DNA of 64,000 bases, from the NCBI RefSeq assembly GCF_900100495.1, contig NZ_FNCT01000024.1, forward strand, positions 1-64,000, in the 5' to 3' direction. Below, one piece after another: positions 50,842 through 61,831 of the stretch (within the stretch, counting starts at the first letter, position 1; each line of letters begins with the position of its first letter). The notes beneath the pieces were generated by a model. The model was not told where the DNA came from and ran no database searches. It saw only the letters and a program-made list of their open reading frames with translations. This DNA comes from Pseudomonas benzenivorans (GTDB lineage Bacteria > Pseudomonadota > Gammaproteobacteria > Pseudomonadales > Pseudomonadaceae). The position numbers were made by a program, and so were the translations under genes.

Positions 50842-51369
50842 ATGTCTCTATACAGTGCGGGGGTGGAGTACGGGATCCACTGCCTGCTCTTCCTGGCAGA
50901 TGAGAAGGGCGATAGCCGCGAATCCAGCGTGCGCGCGCTCGCCGAGCTGCAGGGCGTGCCCCAGGAGCTGCTGGCCAAGGTGTTCACCCGGTTGGCGAAG
51001 GCGAACCTGGTGGTCGCCACCGAAGGCGTCCGGGGCGGATTCAAGCTGGCGCGGCCAGCCGACGAGATCAGCGTTCTCGACATCGTCCGGGCTATCGACG
51101 GGCACAAGTCGATCTTCGAATGTCGCGAGATCAGGGGGCGCTGCGCGGTCTTCGAAGGTTCGCCGCCGGAATGGGCCCTCAGCGGTACCTGCTCGATTCA
51201 CGCGGTGATGCTGACGGCGCAGAAGCGCATGGAGGAAGCCTTGGCCCAGCAGACCGTCCTCGACCTGGTGCGCCGGGTCGGGCGCAAGGCCCCGCCGACC
51301 TTCAACGAGGAGGTCATTCGCTGGATGGATACGCGCCGCGATGGCAAGGGCTGTTCTGGCCAGTCGTAA
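50842..51369 (+). CDS. Rrf2-family transcriptional regulator
   Basis: 175 residues. Winged helix in residues 1-85 (YGIHCLLFLADEKGDSRESS, LAKVFTRLAKANLVV, TEGVRGGFKLARP). Cysteines in FECREIRGRC and SGTCSIH give C-x6-C-x15-C, suggesting an iron-sulfur or redox/NO sensor of the NsrR/IscR kind. GGAG 5 bases before ATG. Divergent from the NADH dehydrogenase gene. Confidence 0.9.
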   Translation: MSLYSAGVEYGIHCLLFLADEKGDSRESSVRALAELQGVPQELLAKVFTRLAKANLVVATEGVRGGFKLARPADEISVLDIVRAIDGHKSIFECREIRGRCAVFEGSPPEWALSGTCSIHAVMLTAQKRMEEALAQQTVLDLVRRVGRKAPPTFNEEVIRWMDTRRDGKGCSGQS

Positions 51370-51470
51370 CGCAACAGGCATCCGCGCTGTCCAGGCCGGG
51401 TTGGCTAACCGTCACGGCGGCTGCCGGTCCAGTGGCTCCGGCAACCGCGCAGGGCCGACTTAGCCTTTAT

Positions 51471-51486
51471 CTGTATATCCATACAG
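51471..51486 (+). promoter_or_regulatory. LexA box upstream of topB
   Basis: CTGTATATCCATACAG: CTG-N10-CAG with near-perfect symmetry, one base from the imuA box. It is 64 bases before the topB start and 100 bases after the Rrf2 stop, so topB is the only downstream candidate. Confidence 0.85.
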
Positions 51487-51550
51487 TTTATGGTTGCCTG
51501 GAGCGCCGTCACTGCGCATGCTGTGCAGCATTCCCGACAGGCAACCAACG

Positions 51551-53515
<1,965 letters not shown>

Positions 53516-53617
53516 TCGCGACCGGGGTAGCGGCGTGGGGCGGCAGCCCTGGTGCGGGCTCGGGCGAGCCCGCGAAAATCCCCGTGCCTTTTCCCTTATC
53601 CCGGAGAAATCGAGCGC

Positions 53618-55636
53618 TCAATGCTTGCCCGAGGGTTTTCTCTTGATGGTCTTGAGCAGGTCTTCCGGGCTGATGTAGCCGACCATGCCGGCGGCGCTGC
53701 CGGGTTGCGGCAGGTTGAGGATGTGGCCCTTCATCTTGCCGATGATGTGCATTTCGCAGGGCTTGCAGTCGAACTTCAGGGTCAGCACTTCGTCCTGGTG
53801 GATCAGCTGCATGTCGGCGACCTTGGTGCGCACGCCGGTGACGCCCTTGGCCTGCTTCGGGCACAGGTTGAAGGAGAAGCGTAGGCAGTGCTTGGTGATC
53901 ATCACCGGCACCTCGCCGGCTTCCTCGTGGGCCTCGTAGGCGGCGTCGATCAGCTGCACGCCGTAGCGCTGGTAGAAGGCGCGGGCCTTGGCGTTGTAGA
54001 CGTTGGCGAGGAAGCTCAGGTGCGACTCGGGGTACACCGGAGGCGGCACGCTGACCGGCTTGCGCGCGCCGCGCGGGTGGGCGGTCAGGCGCGCCGCGGT
54101 CAGCGCCTCGATGGCCTCGCGGCGCAGGGCCTTGAGCTGCGAGTTGGGCACGAACAGGGCCTGGGGCGCGTCGATCTGCACGTCCTCAGCGTAATAGATG
54201 GTGGTGCCCAGCTTGCCCAGGGTATCGGCCAGTTGGGCGTGCGCCTGCTCGGCATCCTTGGCCGGGCCGAAGGGCCCGGCCAGGCTGACCGCGGCCTGGA
54301 TGCCCTCGCTGCTGGTGACGCTCAGCTCGAGCCGATCCTCGCGCAGGCGCGCCTGCCAGCGGACCGCAACGCGGCGCTCGGCCGAGGTCTTGAGCAGGGC
54401 CTGTTGCCAGTTGTGGTCGAGGTTGCGGTTGAGCACCTGGTGCGGGCGCAGTTGCTTGAGCGCCGCCGGCATCTCGTTGGGTTCGACGCGGTAGCGCCAG
54501 CGCTTGGCGCCATCTTCCTCGCCTTCTTCATAAAAGGTTCCCTTCAACTCGGCGACGTTGGCGCGAAAACCCACCACCTCGCGCTTGATCAGCACATTGA
54601 GGCCATCGCCATTGGACAGCGGCGTGTCCGTCACGGCGATCAGGTCGCGCTTGTTCACCTGTTCCACCTGGCCCACCGGCAGGCCGGTGAAGGTCGGCGA
54701 ATCGAAGGCGCCGATGTCGATCTTGCGCGCGCTGACGAAGTAGTCGGTGCTGCCGCGGTGGAAGGTCTTGTCCGGGTCGGGGGCGAAGAAGTGCTCGGTC
54801 AGGCCGCTGGAGGCGCGCGCCAGCTGCGGGCGCTGCTCGAGGATGGCATCCAGCTCGCGGCGGTAGTGAGCGGTGATGTTCTTCACGTAGCTCATGTCCT
54901 TGTAGCGGCCCTCGATCTTGAACGAGCGCACGCCGGCATCGACCAGGTCGCCCAGGTTGGCGGTCTGGTTGTTGTCCTTCATCGACAGCAGGTGCTTGTC
55001 ATAGGCCACCACACGGCCCTGGTCATCCTTCAGGGTGTAGGGCAGGCGGCAGGCCTGCGAACAGTCGCCGCGGTTGGCGCTGCGCCCGGTCTGCGCATGG
55101 GAGATGTTGCACTGGCCGGAAAACGCCACGCACAGGGCGCCGTGGATGAAGAACTCGATGGCCGAATCGACGCTGGCGCTGATCGTGCGGATTTCCTGCA
55201 GGTTGAGCTCGCGCGCCAGCACCAGCTGGGAAAAGCCGGCCTGGGCGAGGAACCTGGCCTTGTCCAGGCTGCGGATATCGCACTGGGTGCTGGCGTGCAG
55301 CTCGATTGGCGGGATGTCCAGCTCCAGCACGCCCATGTCCTGGACGATCAGCGCATCCACGCCGGCCTCGTAGAGCTGGCGGATCTGCTGGCGCGCCGGC
55401 TCCAGCTCGTCGTCATGCAGGATGGTGTTGAGGGTGACGAACACCCGCGCGTGGAACAGCTGGGCGAATGCCACCAGCTCGGCGATGTCTGCCACGCTGT
55501 TGCTGGCATTGTGCCGCGCACCGAAGCTCGGGCCGCCGATATACACGGCATCCGCGCCATGCAGGATGGCTTCCCTGGCGATGGCGGCATCGCGCGCCGG
55601 GCTCAGGAGTTCTAAATGGTGCGCAGGCAAGGACAT
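53618..55636 (-). CDS. rlhA: U32 peptidase-family protein, RlhA-like rRNA hydroxylase
   Basis: 672 residues. LELLSPARDAAIAREAILHG opening and the Cys cluster GQCNISHAQTGRSANRGDCS followed by QACRLPY are those of the E. coli RlhA (YdcP) group, which hydroxylates 23S rRNA C2501 together with prephenate-derived chemistry. The C-terminal LCPKQAKGV and KFDCKPCEMHII add metal-type cysteines. Little evidence for peptidase activity. Weak ribosome site. Confidence 0.85.
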   Translation of the reverse strand: MSLPAHHLELLSPARDAAIAREAILHGADAVYIGGPSFGARHNASNSVADIAELVAFAQLFHARVFVTLNTILHDDELEPARQQIRQLYEAGVDALIVQDMGVLELDIPPIELHASTQCDIRSLDKARFLAQAGFSQLVLARELNLQEIRTISASVDSAIEFFIHGALCVAFSGQCNISHAQTGRSANRGDCSQACRLPYTLKDDQGRVVAYDKHLLSMKDNNQTANLGDLVDAGVRSFKIEGRYKDMSYVKNITAHYRRELDAILEQRPQLARASSGLTEHFFAPDPDKTFHRGSTDYFVSARKIDIGAFDSPTFTGLPVGQVEQVNKRDLIAVTDTPLSNGDGLNVLIKREVVGFRANVAELKGTFYEEGEEDGAKRWRYRVEPNEMPAALKQLRPHQVLNRNLDHNWQQALLKTSAERRVAVRWQARLREDRLELSVTSSEGIQAAVSLAGPFGPAKDAEQAHAQLADTLGKLGTTIYYAEDVQIDAPQALFVPNSQLKALRREAIEALTAARLTAHPRGARKPVSVPPPVYPESHLSFLANVYNAKARAFYQRYGVQLIDAAYEAHEEAGEVPVMITKHCLRFSFNLCPKQAKGVTGVRTKVADMQLIHQDEVLTLKFDCKPCEMHIIGKMKGHILNLPQPGSAAGMVGYISPEDLLKTIKRKPSGKH

Positions 55637-55779
55637 GGTCTTGATTCATGGACTGACGGGGCGCGCATTTTAGCGTGAGAGCGGGGTGTTCCGGGCACCG
55701 GGTGGCGGAAAACCTTGCGCTGTGTGCTCCACAGGCTGGGCAGCGCGTGCTTGCCCAGCGGTTGCTGGCGACGGGCCTG

Positions 55780-58149
55780 CTAGAACAAGCCCAGCTGGCG
55801 GTCGACCAGGGTGGCGAAGTCGTCGCCGACGAACGGCAGGATGGCGTCCGCCACCGGTTGCAGCTGGCGGGTCAGGTAGTGCTCGTAGTCGATCGCCGAA
55901 CTCCGGGTCTCCAGCGGTTCCGGCCCCGCCAGGGTGATCAGGTAGCTGATCCAGCCGCCGTTCTGGTACTGCCGTGGCCGGCCTTGGCGGTCGTTGTAGT
56001 CGTCGGCGAGGCGCGCCGCGCGCACATGCGGCGGCACGTTGCGCTGGTAGTCGTGCAGCGGGCGGCGCAGGCGCTTGCGGTAGATCAGCAGCTCATCGAG
56101 TTCGCCGGCCAGGGTGCGGCGCACGTAGTCACGCACATAGTCGCGGTAGGGCTGGCGGTTGAAGATGCGCGCATACAGCGCCTGCTGGAACTCGCGGGCC
56201 AGCGGCGACCAGTCGCTGCGCACCGTCTCCAGGCCCTTGAAGACCATCTCCCGGCTGCCGTCCGGGCGGCTGACCAGGCCGGCGTAGCGCTTCTTGCTGC
56301 CTTCCTCGGCGCCGCGGATGGTGGGCATCAGGAAGCGGCTGTAATGGGTCTCGAACTGCAGTTCCAGCGCACTGTCCAGGTCGAACTCGCGGCGCAGGTG
56401 CTCGCGCCACCACTGGTTGACCCGCTGCACCAGCGCGCGGCCGATGCGCGCGGCGTCGTCCTCGGCATGCGCGCCCTTGAGCCAGACGAAGGTGGAGTCG
56501 GTGTCGCCGTAGATCACCGCGTAGCCCTCGGCTTCGATCAGCTCGCGGGTGCGGCGCATGATCTGGTGCCCGCGCAGGGTGATCGACGAGGCCAGGCGCG
56601 GGTCGAAGAAGCGGCAGCCGCTGGAGCCGAGCACGCCGTAGAAGGCGTTCATGATGATCTTCAGCGCCTGCGACAGCGGCGCGTTGCCCTCGCGCTTGGC
56701 CGCCTCGCGGCCCTGCCAGACCCGCTCGACGATGGCCGGCAGGCAATGCCGGGTCCGCGAGAAACGCGCGCCGCGAAAGCCCTCTACCGAGTGGGCGTCG
56801 TCGGGCTGGCGCAGGCCTTCCACCAGGCCGACCGGATCGATCAGGAAGGTGCGGATGATCGACGGGTACAGGCTCTTGTAGTCGAGCACCAGCACCGACT
56901 CGTACAGGCCTGGCCGCGAATCCATGACGAAGCCGCCGGGGCTGGCCTGCGGCAACTTCTCGCCGAGATTGGGCGCGACGAAGCCCTGGCGATGCATCGG
57001 CGGCAGGTACAGGTGGGTGAAGGCCGCCACCGAGCCGCCGCTGCGGTCGGCGGGCAGGCCGGTGACGGCGGCGCGCTCGAGCAGGAAGGTCAGCAGCTCG
57101 GTCTTGGCGAAGATCCGCGTGACCAGCTCGCAGTCCTTGAGGTTGTAGCGCGCCAGCGCCGGCTTGTCCTCGGCGAACATGCGGTTGATCTCGTCCATGC
57201 GCTGGTAGGGCGTGGCGATCGACTTGCCTTCGCCGAGCAGGGTCTGGGCGACGTTTTCCAGGCTGAACGAGGGAAAGCTCCAGGTCGCCGAGCGCAGCGC
57301 CTCGATGCCGTCGATGAGCAGCCGGCCGGCTGCCGCGGCGAAGTAGTGCTTGCCGCTGCCGTGCTCGCGCCAGGCCATGGCCTCGCCGCCACGACCGAGC
57401 AGCAACGGCACCTGCAGGTGCTGGGCATGCTGGTGCAGCACGCGCAGGTCGAACTGCACCAGGTTCCAGCCGATGATCGCGTCGGGGTCGTGGCGCGCCA
57501 GCCACTCATTCAGCCGTTCCAGCAGTTGCCCGCGGCTGGCGCAATACTCGAGCTGGAAGTCCAGCGCCGGCTCGGTGCCGCCCGCCGGGCCGAGCATATA
57601 CACCTGGCGCTGGCCGCAGCCCTCCAGGGCGATCGAATACAGCTCGCCATGCTCGCTGGTTTCGATGTCGAGCGAGACCAGCTTCAGTGCCGGGCGGTAG
57701 TCCGGCGCCGGTTTCAGCTGCGCCTCGCGCAGTACGCCCCGGTCATCGGGCTCGCCGTCGAAGCACACCGGCGCGGTGATGAAGCGCTCCATCAGGTAGC
57801 GCTCCGGCGGGCGCACATCGGCCTCGTAGACATCGATGCCGGCCTTGCGCAGCTGCTTGTCGAGGTCGATCAGGCGGCGGTGCTGCTGGCAATACAGGCC
57901 GAGCACCGGCCGCTGGCGGAAATCGCAGAGGCCCAGTTCGCGCAGCTCGACGCCGTGCTCACCCCGCAGCAGCGCGGAGGCCCGCGCGCGCTGCTCGGCC
58001 GGGATGAAGGCCACCGACGGCTGACACGGCAGGCGCACCTGGCGCGGGCCGGCGTCGGTGGCCAGCCAGAATTCGACCTGGGTGCCGGCGGGCGTATCGC
58101 GCCAATGCCGGGTCAGGACAAAGCCCTGCTGTAGATCCACCGCTGCCAC
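55780..58149 (-). CDS. polB: DNA polymerase II (family B)
   Basis: 789 residues from a GTG; a second GTG nine bases on is an alternative. Exonuclease motif LVSLDIETSEHGELYSIAL; polymerase motifs LDYKSLYPSIIRTF, IIMNAFYGVLGSSGCRFF and YGDTDSTFVWL are intact. Repair and restart polymerase, SOS-induced in E. coli; here I find no LexA box just upstream. Confidence 0.95.
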   Translation of the reverse strand: MAAVDLQQGFVLTRHWRDTPAGTQVEFWLATDAGPRQVRLPCQPSVAFIPAEQRARASALLRGEHGVELRELGLCDFRQRPVLGLYCQQHRRLIDLDKQLRKAGIDVYEADVRPPERYLMERFITAPVCFDGEPDDRGVLREAQLKPAPDYRPALKLVSLDIETSEHGELYSIALEGCGQRQVYMLGPAGGTEPALDFQLEYCASRGQLLERLNEWLARHDPDAIIGWNLVQFDLRVLHQHAQHLQVPLLLGRGGEAMAWREHGSGKHYFAAAAGRLLIDGIEALRSATWSFPSFSLENVAQTLLGEGKSIATPYQRMDEINRMFAEDKPALARYNLKDCELVTRIFAKTELLTFLLERAAVTGLPADRSGGSVAAFTHLYLPPMHRQGFVAPNLGEKLPQASPGGFVMDSRPGLYESVLVLDYKSLYPSIIRTFLIDPVGLVEGLRQPDDAHSVEGFRGARFSRTRHCLPAIVERVWQGREAAKREGNAPLSQALKIIMNAFYGVLGSSGCRFFDPRLASSITLRGHQIMRRTRELIEAEGYAVIYGDTDSTFVWLKGAHAEDDAARIGRALVQRVNQWWREHLRREFDLDSALELQFETHYSRFLMPTIRGAEEGSKKRYAGLVSRPDGSREMVFKGLETVRSDWSPLAREFQQALYARIFNRQPYRDYVRDYVRRTLAGELDELLIYRKRLRRPLHDYQRNVPPHVRAARLADDYNDRQGRPRQYQNGGWISYLITLAGPEPLETRSSAIDYEHYLTRQLQPVADAILPFVGDDFATLVDRQLGLF

Positions 58150-58234
58150 CCCAAGAAGCTGTTTCAGGGGGCGATTCTACTTGGCAATGGGCATGTCTGC
58201 CTGGGGCCGATTCGTCGGGGGCGCCACGCCGAAC

Positions 58235-58450
58235 TCAGGCGCGCCGCAACCCTTGCCCGGCGATCTCCTCGCGGGCGCCGCGCAGCTGAGCGGCATCCAG
58301 GTTCATGTGATGGATCACGTTGAGCAGTTGCTGCCTGAGCAGCTCGTCGCCAATGCGCTCGGCGGCGCGCATCACCGCCACCGCCGCGGCCTCGTTATTG
58401 GCCGCCACCAGATCCAGTGTCTTGCAGATGTTCCTTGTCGCACGGCTCAC
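58235..58450 (-). CDS. small conserved helical protein
   Basis: 71 residues, MSRATRNICKTLDLVAANNE then an amphipathic helical body (RAAERIGDELLRQQLLNVIH). No named family. 85 bases upstream of polB on the same strand. Codon bias supports it. Confidence 0.6.
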   Translation of the reverse strand: MSRATRNICKTLDLVAANNEAAAVAVMRAAERIGDELLRQQLLNVIHHMNLDAAQLRGAREEIAGQGLRRA

Positions 58451-58609
58451 CGGAGCGCTCCTCCTGAAATCGAGTGAGCACTCTAGAGCGGCCGCATTGC
58501 CTTTTTATTGCAGTGCCAGCGGCAGGCATTCTGCGTCGACGCACGCGGGCGGGGTGCAGGCAACGCCCTGCGGTTAAAATGCGCGCCAACGCCTTCGTGA
58601 ACCCGAGCC

Positions 58610-59554
58610 ATGAACCCAGCAGCCCTCGCCACCTTGCAGCAGCAGTTAACCGCCGCCCTGAGCAGCGTCCCCGACGAAGTTCGCCGCCTGTTCCACGGCC
58701 GCGGGCGGCGCTGGGCGGGGCTCGAGCAGGTCACCGTCGACTGGCTGCAGGGCGTGCTGCTGGTCGCCCTGTTCCGCGCGCCGGAAGGCGCCGAGCTGGC
58801 CGCCTTGCAGCAAATGCTGCTGGCCCTGGCCGAGTCGCCGGCCTGGCGGCAGAGCGGGGCGCACAGCCTGTTGCTGCAGCACCGCTACCTGCCCGACAGC
58901 CCCACCGAGTACCTGCTGGGCGAAGCGCTGGACGAATGGCAGGTTTGCGAGAACGGCCTGCGCTTCAAGCTCGACCTGGGCAAGAAGCAGAACAACGGCC
59001 TGTTCCTCGACATGCGCTACGGCCGCCGCTGGGTGCAGCAGCAGGCCCGCGGCAAGCGGGTGCTCAACCTGTTCGCCTACACCTGCGGTTTCTCGGTCGC
59101 GGCGCTTGCCGGCGGCGCTGCGCATGTGGTCAATCTGGACATGGCCAAGGCGGCGCTGAACCGCGGCCGCGACAATCACCGGCTGAACCAGCACGACCTG
59201 AGCCGGGTGAGCTTTCTCGGCCATGAGCTGTTCAAATCCTGGGGCGCGGTAAACAGATCTGCCCCCTATGACCTGATCATCATCGACCCGCCGTCGTTCC
59301 AGAAGGGCAGCTTCGCCCTGACCAAGGACTACCAGAAGATCCTCCGCCGCCTGCCGGATCTGCTCGCCGAGCACGGCATGGTGCTGGCCTGCGTGAACGA
59401 TCCGGCCATCGGCCCCGATTTCCTCATCGACGGCATGGCCCGCGAGGCGCCTGCTCTGGGGTTCGTCGAACGTCTGGAAAACCCGCCGGAGTTCGCCGAC
59501 ATCGACCCGGACAGCGGCCTGAAAGCCCTGGTGTTTGCCCGCCGAGCCGGCTGA
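58610..59554 (+). CDS. class I SAM-dependent (rRNA-type) methyltransferase
   Basis: 314 residues. SAM site RVLNLFAYTCGFSVAALAGG, NNGLFLDMRYGRRWV ahead of it and catalytic-loop IIIDPPSFQKGSF are those of the RlmI/RlmK-like Methyltrans_SAM family. The exact base modified cannot be given. Starts MNPAALATLQQQL. Confidence 0.85.
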   Translation: MNPAALATLQQQLTAALSSVPDEVRRLFHGRGRRWAGLEQVTVDWLQGVLLVALFRAPEGAELAALQQMLLALAESPAWRQSGAHSLLLQHRYLPDSPTEYLLGEALDEWQVCENGLRFKLDLGKKQNNGLFLDMRYGRRWVQQQARGKRVLNLFAYTCGFSVAALAGGAAHVVNLDMAKAALNRGRDNHRLNQHDLSRVSFLGHELFKSWGAVNRSAPYDLIIIDPPSFQKGSFALTKDYQKILRRLPDLLAEHGMVLACVNDPAIGPDFLIDGMAREAPALGFVERLENPPEFADIDPDSGLKALVFARRAG

Positions 59555-59637
59555 GCCCGGCCGCGCCGAGCCGCTGGACAGCCAGCGGGCGGCTCCACTA
59601 AGGTCGGCTGCTGGGGCCAACAGAGGAGGAGGGCGCG

Positions 59638-60468
59638 ATGCGCGAAGATGGGATGACGCCGCCGCACTCGGCATTCGCCAGCGACTGGATTCACCGCGCC
59701 CCGCAATCCGCCGGGCTGGAGCGGATCGAAGCCTTCTTCCGCGGCCATGCCTACGACATGCACCGCCACGATACCTATGCGATCGGCCAGACCCTGTCCG
59801 GCGTGCAGAGCTTCCACTACCGCCAGGGCATGCAGCACAGCCTGCCGGGGCGGACCATGGTCCTGCACCCCGACGAACCGCACGACGGCCAGGCGGGCAG
59901 CGCCGAGGGCTTCCGCTACCGGATGATCTATGTCGAGCCCGCCGCGATCCAGCAGATCCTCGGCGGCAAGCCGCTGCCCTACATCCAGGACGGCATTTCC
60001 AGCGATCCGGCGCTGCACCGGGCGACCCGCACCCTGCTGCAGAGCCTGGACGCCGGCGTCGACCCGCTGGCCGAAGACGACGCCCTGTTCGACCTGGCCA
60101 TCGCCCTCGACGACGCGGCGGGGGCACGCAAGACCCGCCAGGCCCTGGATTACCGCGCCGCCGAGCGGGCCCGCGAGTTCATCCATGCCGCGCTGGAGCG
60201 CAGCATTTCCCTGGACGAGCTGGAACGCGCCAGCGGCCGCGATCGCTGGCGCCTGTCGCGGGATTTCCGTGCGCTGTACGGCACCAGCCCCTACCGCTAC
60301 CTGTGCATGCGCCGCCTGGATCGGGTGCGCGAACTGATCGCCCAGGGCCGGTCGCTGACCGACGCCGCGGCCAGCGCCGGCTTCTCCGACCAGAGCCACA
60401 TGACCCGCCAGTTCGGCAAGACCTACGGGGTGTCCCCGGCACGCTGGCAGAAGATGCTGGTCCCGTGA
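59638..60468 (+). CDS. AraC-family regulator
   Basis: 276 residues. N-terminal cupin sensor (HAYDMHRHDTYAIGQTLSGV, LHPDEPHDGQAG), C-terminal HTHs SLDELERASGRDRWRLSRD and LTDAAASAGFSDQSHMTRQF. GAGGAGG before ATG. Followed by a cupin gene. Confidence 0.9.
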   Translation: MREDGMTPPHSAFASDWIHRAPQSAGLERIEAFFRGHAYDMHRHDTYAIGQTLSGVQSFHYRQGMQHSLPGRTMVLHPDEPHDGQAGSAEGFRYRMIYVEPAAIQQILGGKPLPYIQDGISSDPALHRATRTLLQSLDAGVDPLAEDDALFDLAIALDDAAGARKTRQALDYRAAERAREFIHAALERSISLDELERASGRDRWRLSRDFRALYGTSPYRYLCMRRLDRVRELIAQGRSLTDAAASAGFSDQSHMTRQFGKTYGVSPARWQKMLVP

Positions 60469-60552
60469 CCCATCGTTGACTGCACGATCATGCAAGACCA
60501 CCGCGTGCGGCCGGCCTAGGCTGCGGACTCCAGTGCAATTCGGAGTACCGCC

Positions 60553-60942
60553 ATGTCGAATGATCGAGCCAATCCGTCCCGCTATCAGGCCATCAACTTC
60601 AACGAGAAGCTGCAACGCATCGACGAGCAGTGGTCGCCGCGCGTCGTCGCGCAGATGAACGACTACCAGTTCAAGCTGTCCAGGCTCGAGGGCGACTTCA
60701 TCTGGCACAGCCACCCGGAAACCGACGAGGCCTTCATCGTGCTCGCCGGGCAGCTGCGCATCGACTTCCGCGACGGCGCGGTCACCCTGGCGGCCGGCGA
60801 GCTCTATGTCGTGCCCAAAGGCGTGGAGCACAAGCCCTATGCCGAGGGCGAGGTCCAGTTGCTGCTGATCGAACCCTGTGGCGTGCGCAATACCGGGCAG
60901 GAGGGTGGCGAGCGTAGCGCGCCGAATGATCTGTGGATTTGA
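60553..60942 (+). CDS. small cupin-domain protein
   Basis: 129 residues. Cupin motif 1 is FIWHSHPETDEAFIVLAGQL, motif 2 is VPKGVEHKPYAE; two His and a Glu give a metal site. Such single-domain cupins are of unknown substrate. 84 bases after the AraC regulator in the same direction. Confidence 0.85.
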   Translation: MSNDRANPSRYQAINFNEKLQRIDEQWSPRVVAQMNDYQFKLSRLEGDFIWHSHPETDEAFIVLAGQLRIDFRDGAVTLAAGELYVVPKGVEHKPYAEGEVQLLLIEPCGVRNTGQEGGERSAPNDLWI

Positions 60943-60965
60943 TCGTCCAGCCCGGATGCTGGCCG

Positions 60966-61025
60966 GTAGGGTGCGCCGTGCGCACCAGGCTTCCTGTGGT
61001 TGATGGTGCGCACAGCGCACCCTAC
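60966..61025. repeat. GTAGGGTGCGCCGTGCGCACC repeat
   Basis: GTAGGGTGCGCCGTGCGCACC and its inverted partner GGTGCGCACAGCGCACCCTAC around an 18-base centre. Cleanest copy of the family in the window. Confidence 0.8.
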
Positions 61026-61119
61026 GGTCCTGTTGCGTCCCCGCGTTATCAGGCTGAAGGTTTCGCCCGCCGGTCCGTCGACCCACGCCCCCCATTGCCG
61101 CCTGTCACGCACTGAATTA

Positions 61120-61135
61120 CTGTATATGCATACAG
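61120..61135 (+). promoter_or_regulatory. LexA box of imuA-imuB-dnaE2
   Basis: CTGTATATGCATACAG, a fully symmetrical SOS box, 74 bases before the imuA start. Confidence 0.93.
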
Positions 61136-61208
61136 TTTTATCGGGATGCATTGCCATGTTCCATCTCCTGCCTGGCGTCTGCCGCCGGGCCCCGCAGGGG
61201 CGACCCTG

Positions 61209-61826
61209 ATGGGCGCCGTAGTGGCCCTGGATGCGCTGCTGGACCAGCGCCGGGTCTGGAAGGGCCGGCCCACGTCGCAGCCGGCCAGCGCCCAGCCGAC
61301 CGGGCATGCCGCGCTGGATGCGCTGTTGCCGACGGGCGGCTGGCCGGCGGCGGCGCTCAGCGAGATTCTCTACGCCGCCGACGGCTGCGGCGAGCTGCGC
61401 CTGCTCTGGCCGACCCTGGCGCGGCTGACCGCCAGCGGCGAGCGGGTCGCCCTGGTGGCGCCGCCGCATCTGCCCTATCCGCCGGCCTGGCAGGCGGCCG
61501 GGGTCGACCTGCGCCGCCTGGCGCTGATCGCGGCGAGCGGCCGCGAGGCCCTGTGGGCGGCCGAGCAGTGCCTGCGCTCGGGCAGTTGTGGTGCGGTGCT
61601 GTGCTGGTTGCCGCAGGCGGACGACCGCGCCTTGCGCCGCCTGCAGGTCGCCGCGGAAACCGGCCAGACCCTGGCGTTCGCCTACCGCCCGCTGACGGCC
61701 GCGCGCAATCCCTCGCCGGCGGCGCTGCGCCTCGCCGTCGATGCCTGCCCGGCACAGCTGCGCGTGCTCAAGTGCCGCGGTGGCCTGCCGCCGGCAGCGC
61801 CGCTGTCGCTTGCCGGCCTCGGCTGA
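61209..61826 (+). CDS. imuA: translesion-synthesis protein ImuA
   Basis: 205 residues from MGAVVALDALLDQRRVWKGR; RecA-like fold (TGHAALDALLPTGGWPAAAL, LLWPTLARL). It matches SulA-like ImuA in the SOS mutagenesis cassette. An upstream ATG at 61146 would add 21 residues right after the LexA box and is less likely. Confidence 0.9.
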   Translation: MGAVVALDALLDQRRVWKGRPTSQPASAQPTGHAALDALLPTGGWPAAALSEILYAADGCGELRLLWPTLARLTASGERVALVAPPHLPYPPAWQAAGVDLRRLALIAASGREALWAAEQCLRSGSCGAVLCWLPQADDRALRRLQVAAETGQTLAFAYRPLTAARNPSPAALRLAVDACPAQLRVLKCRGGLPPAAPLSLAGLG

Positions 61827-61831
61827 GCGGC

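Noticed and set aside
58150..58240. LexA box for polB
   Set aside because: No CTG-N10-CAG with an AT-rich centre found in the first 90 bases upstream.
59230..59290. Insertion in the methyltransferase at WGAVNRSAPYD
   Set aside because: The segment length fits the family and the DPPSF motif follows in frame; only the local residues are odd.
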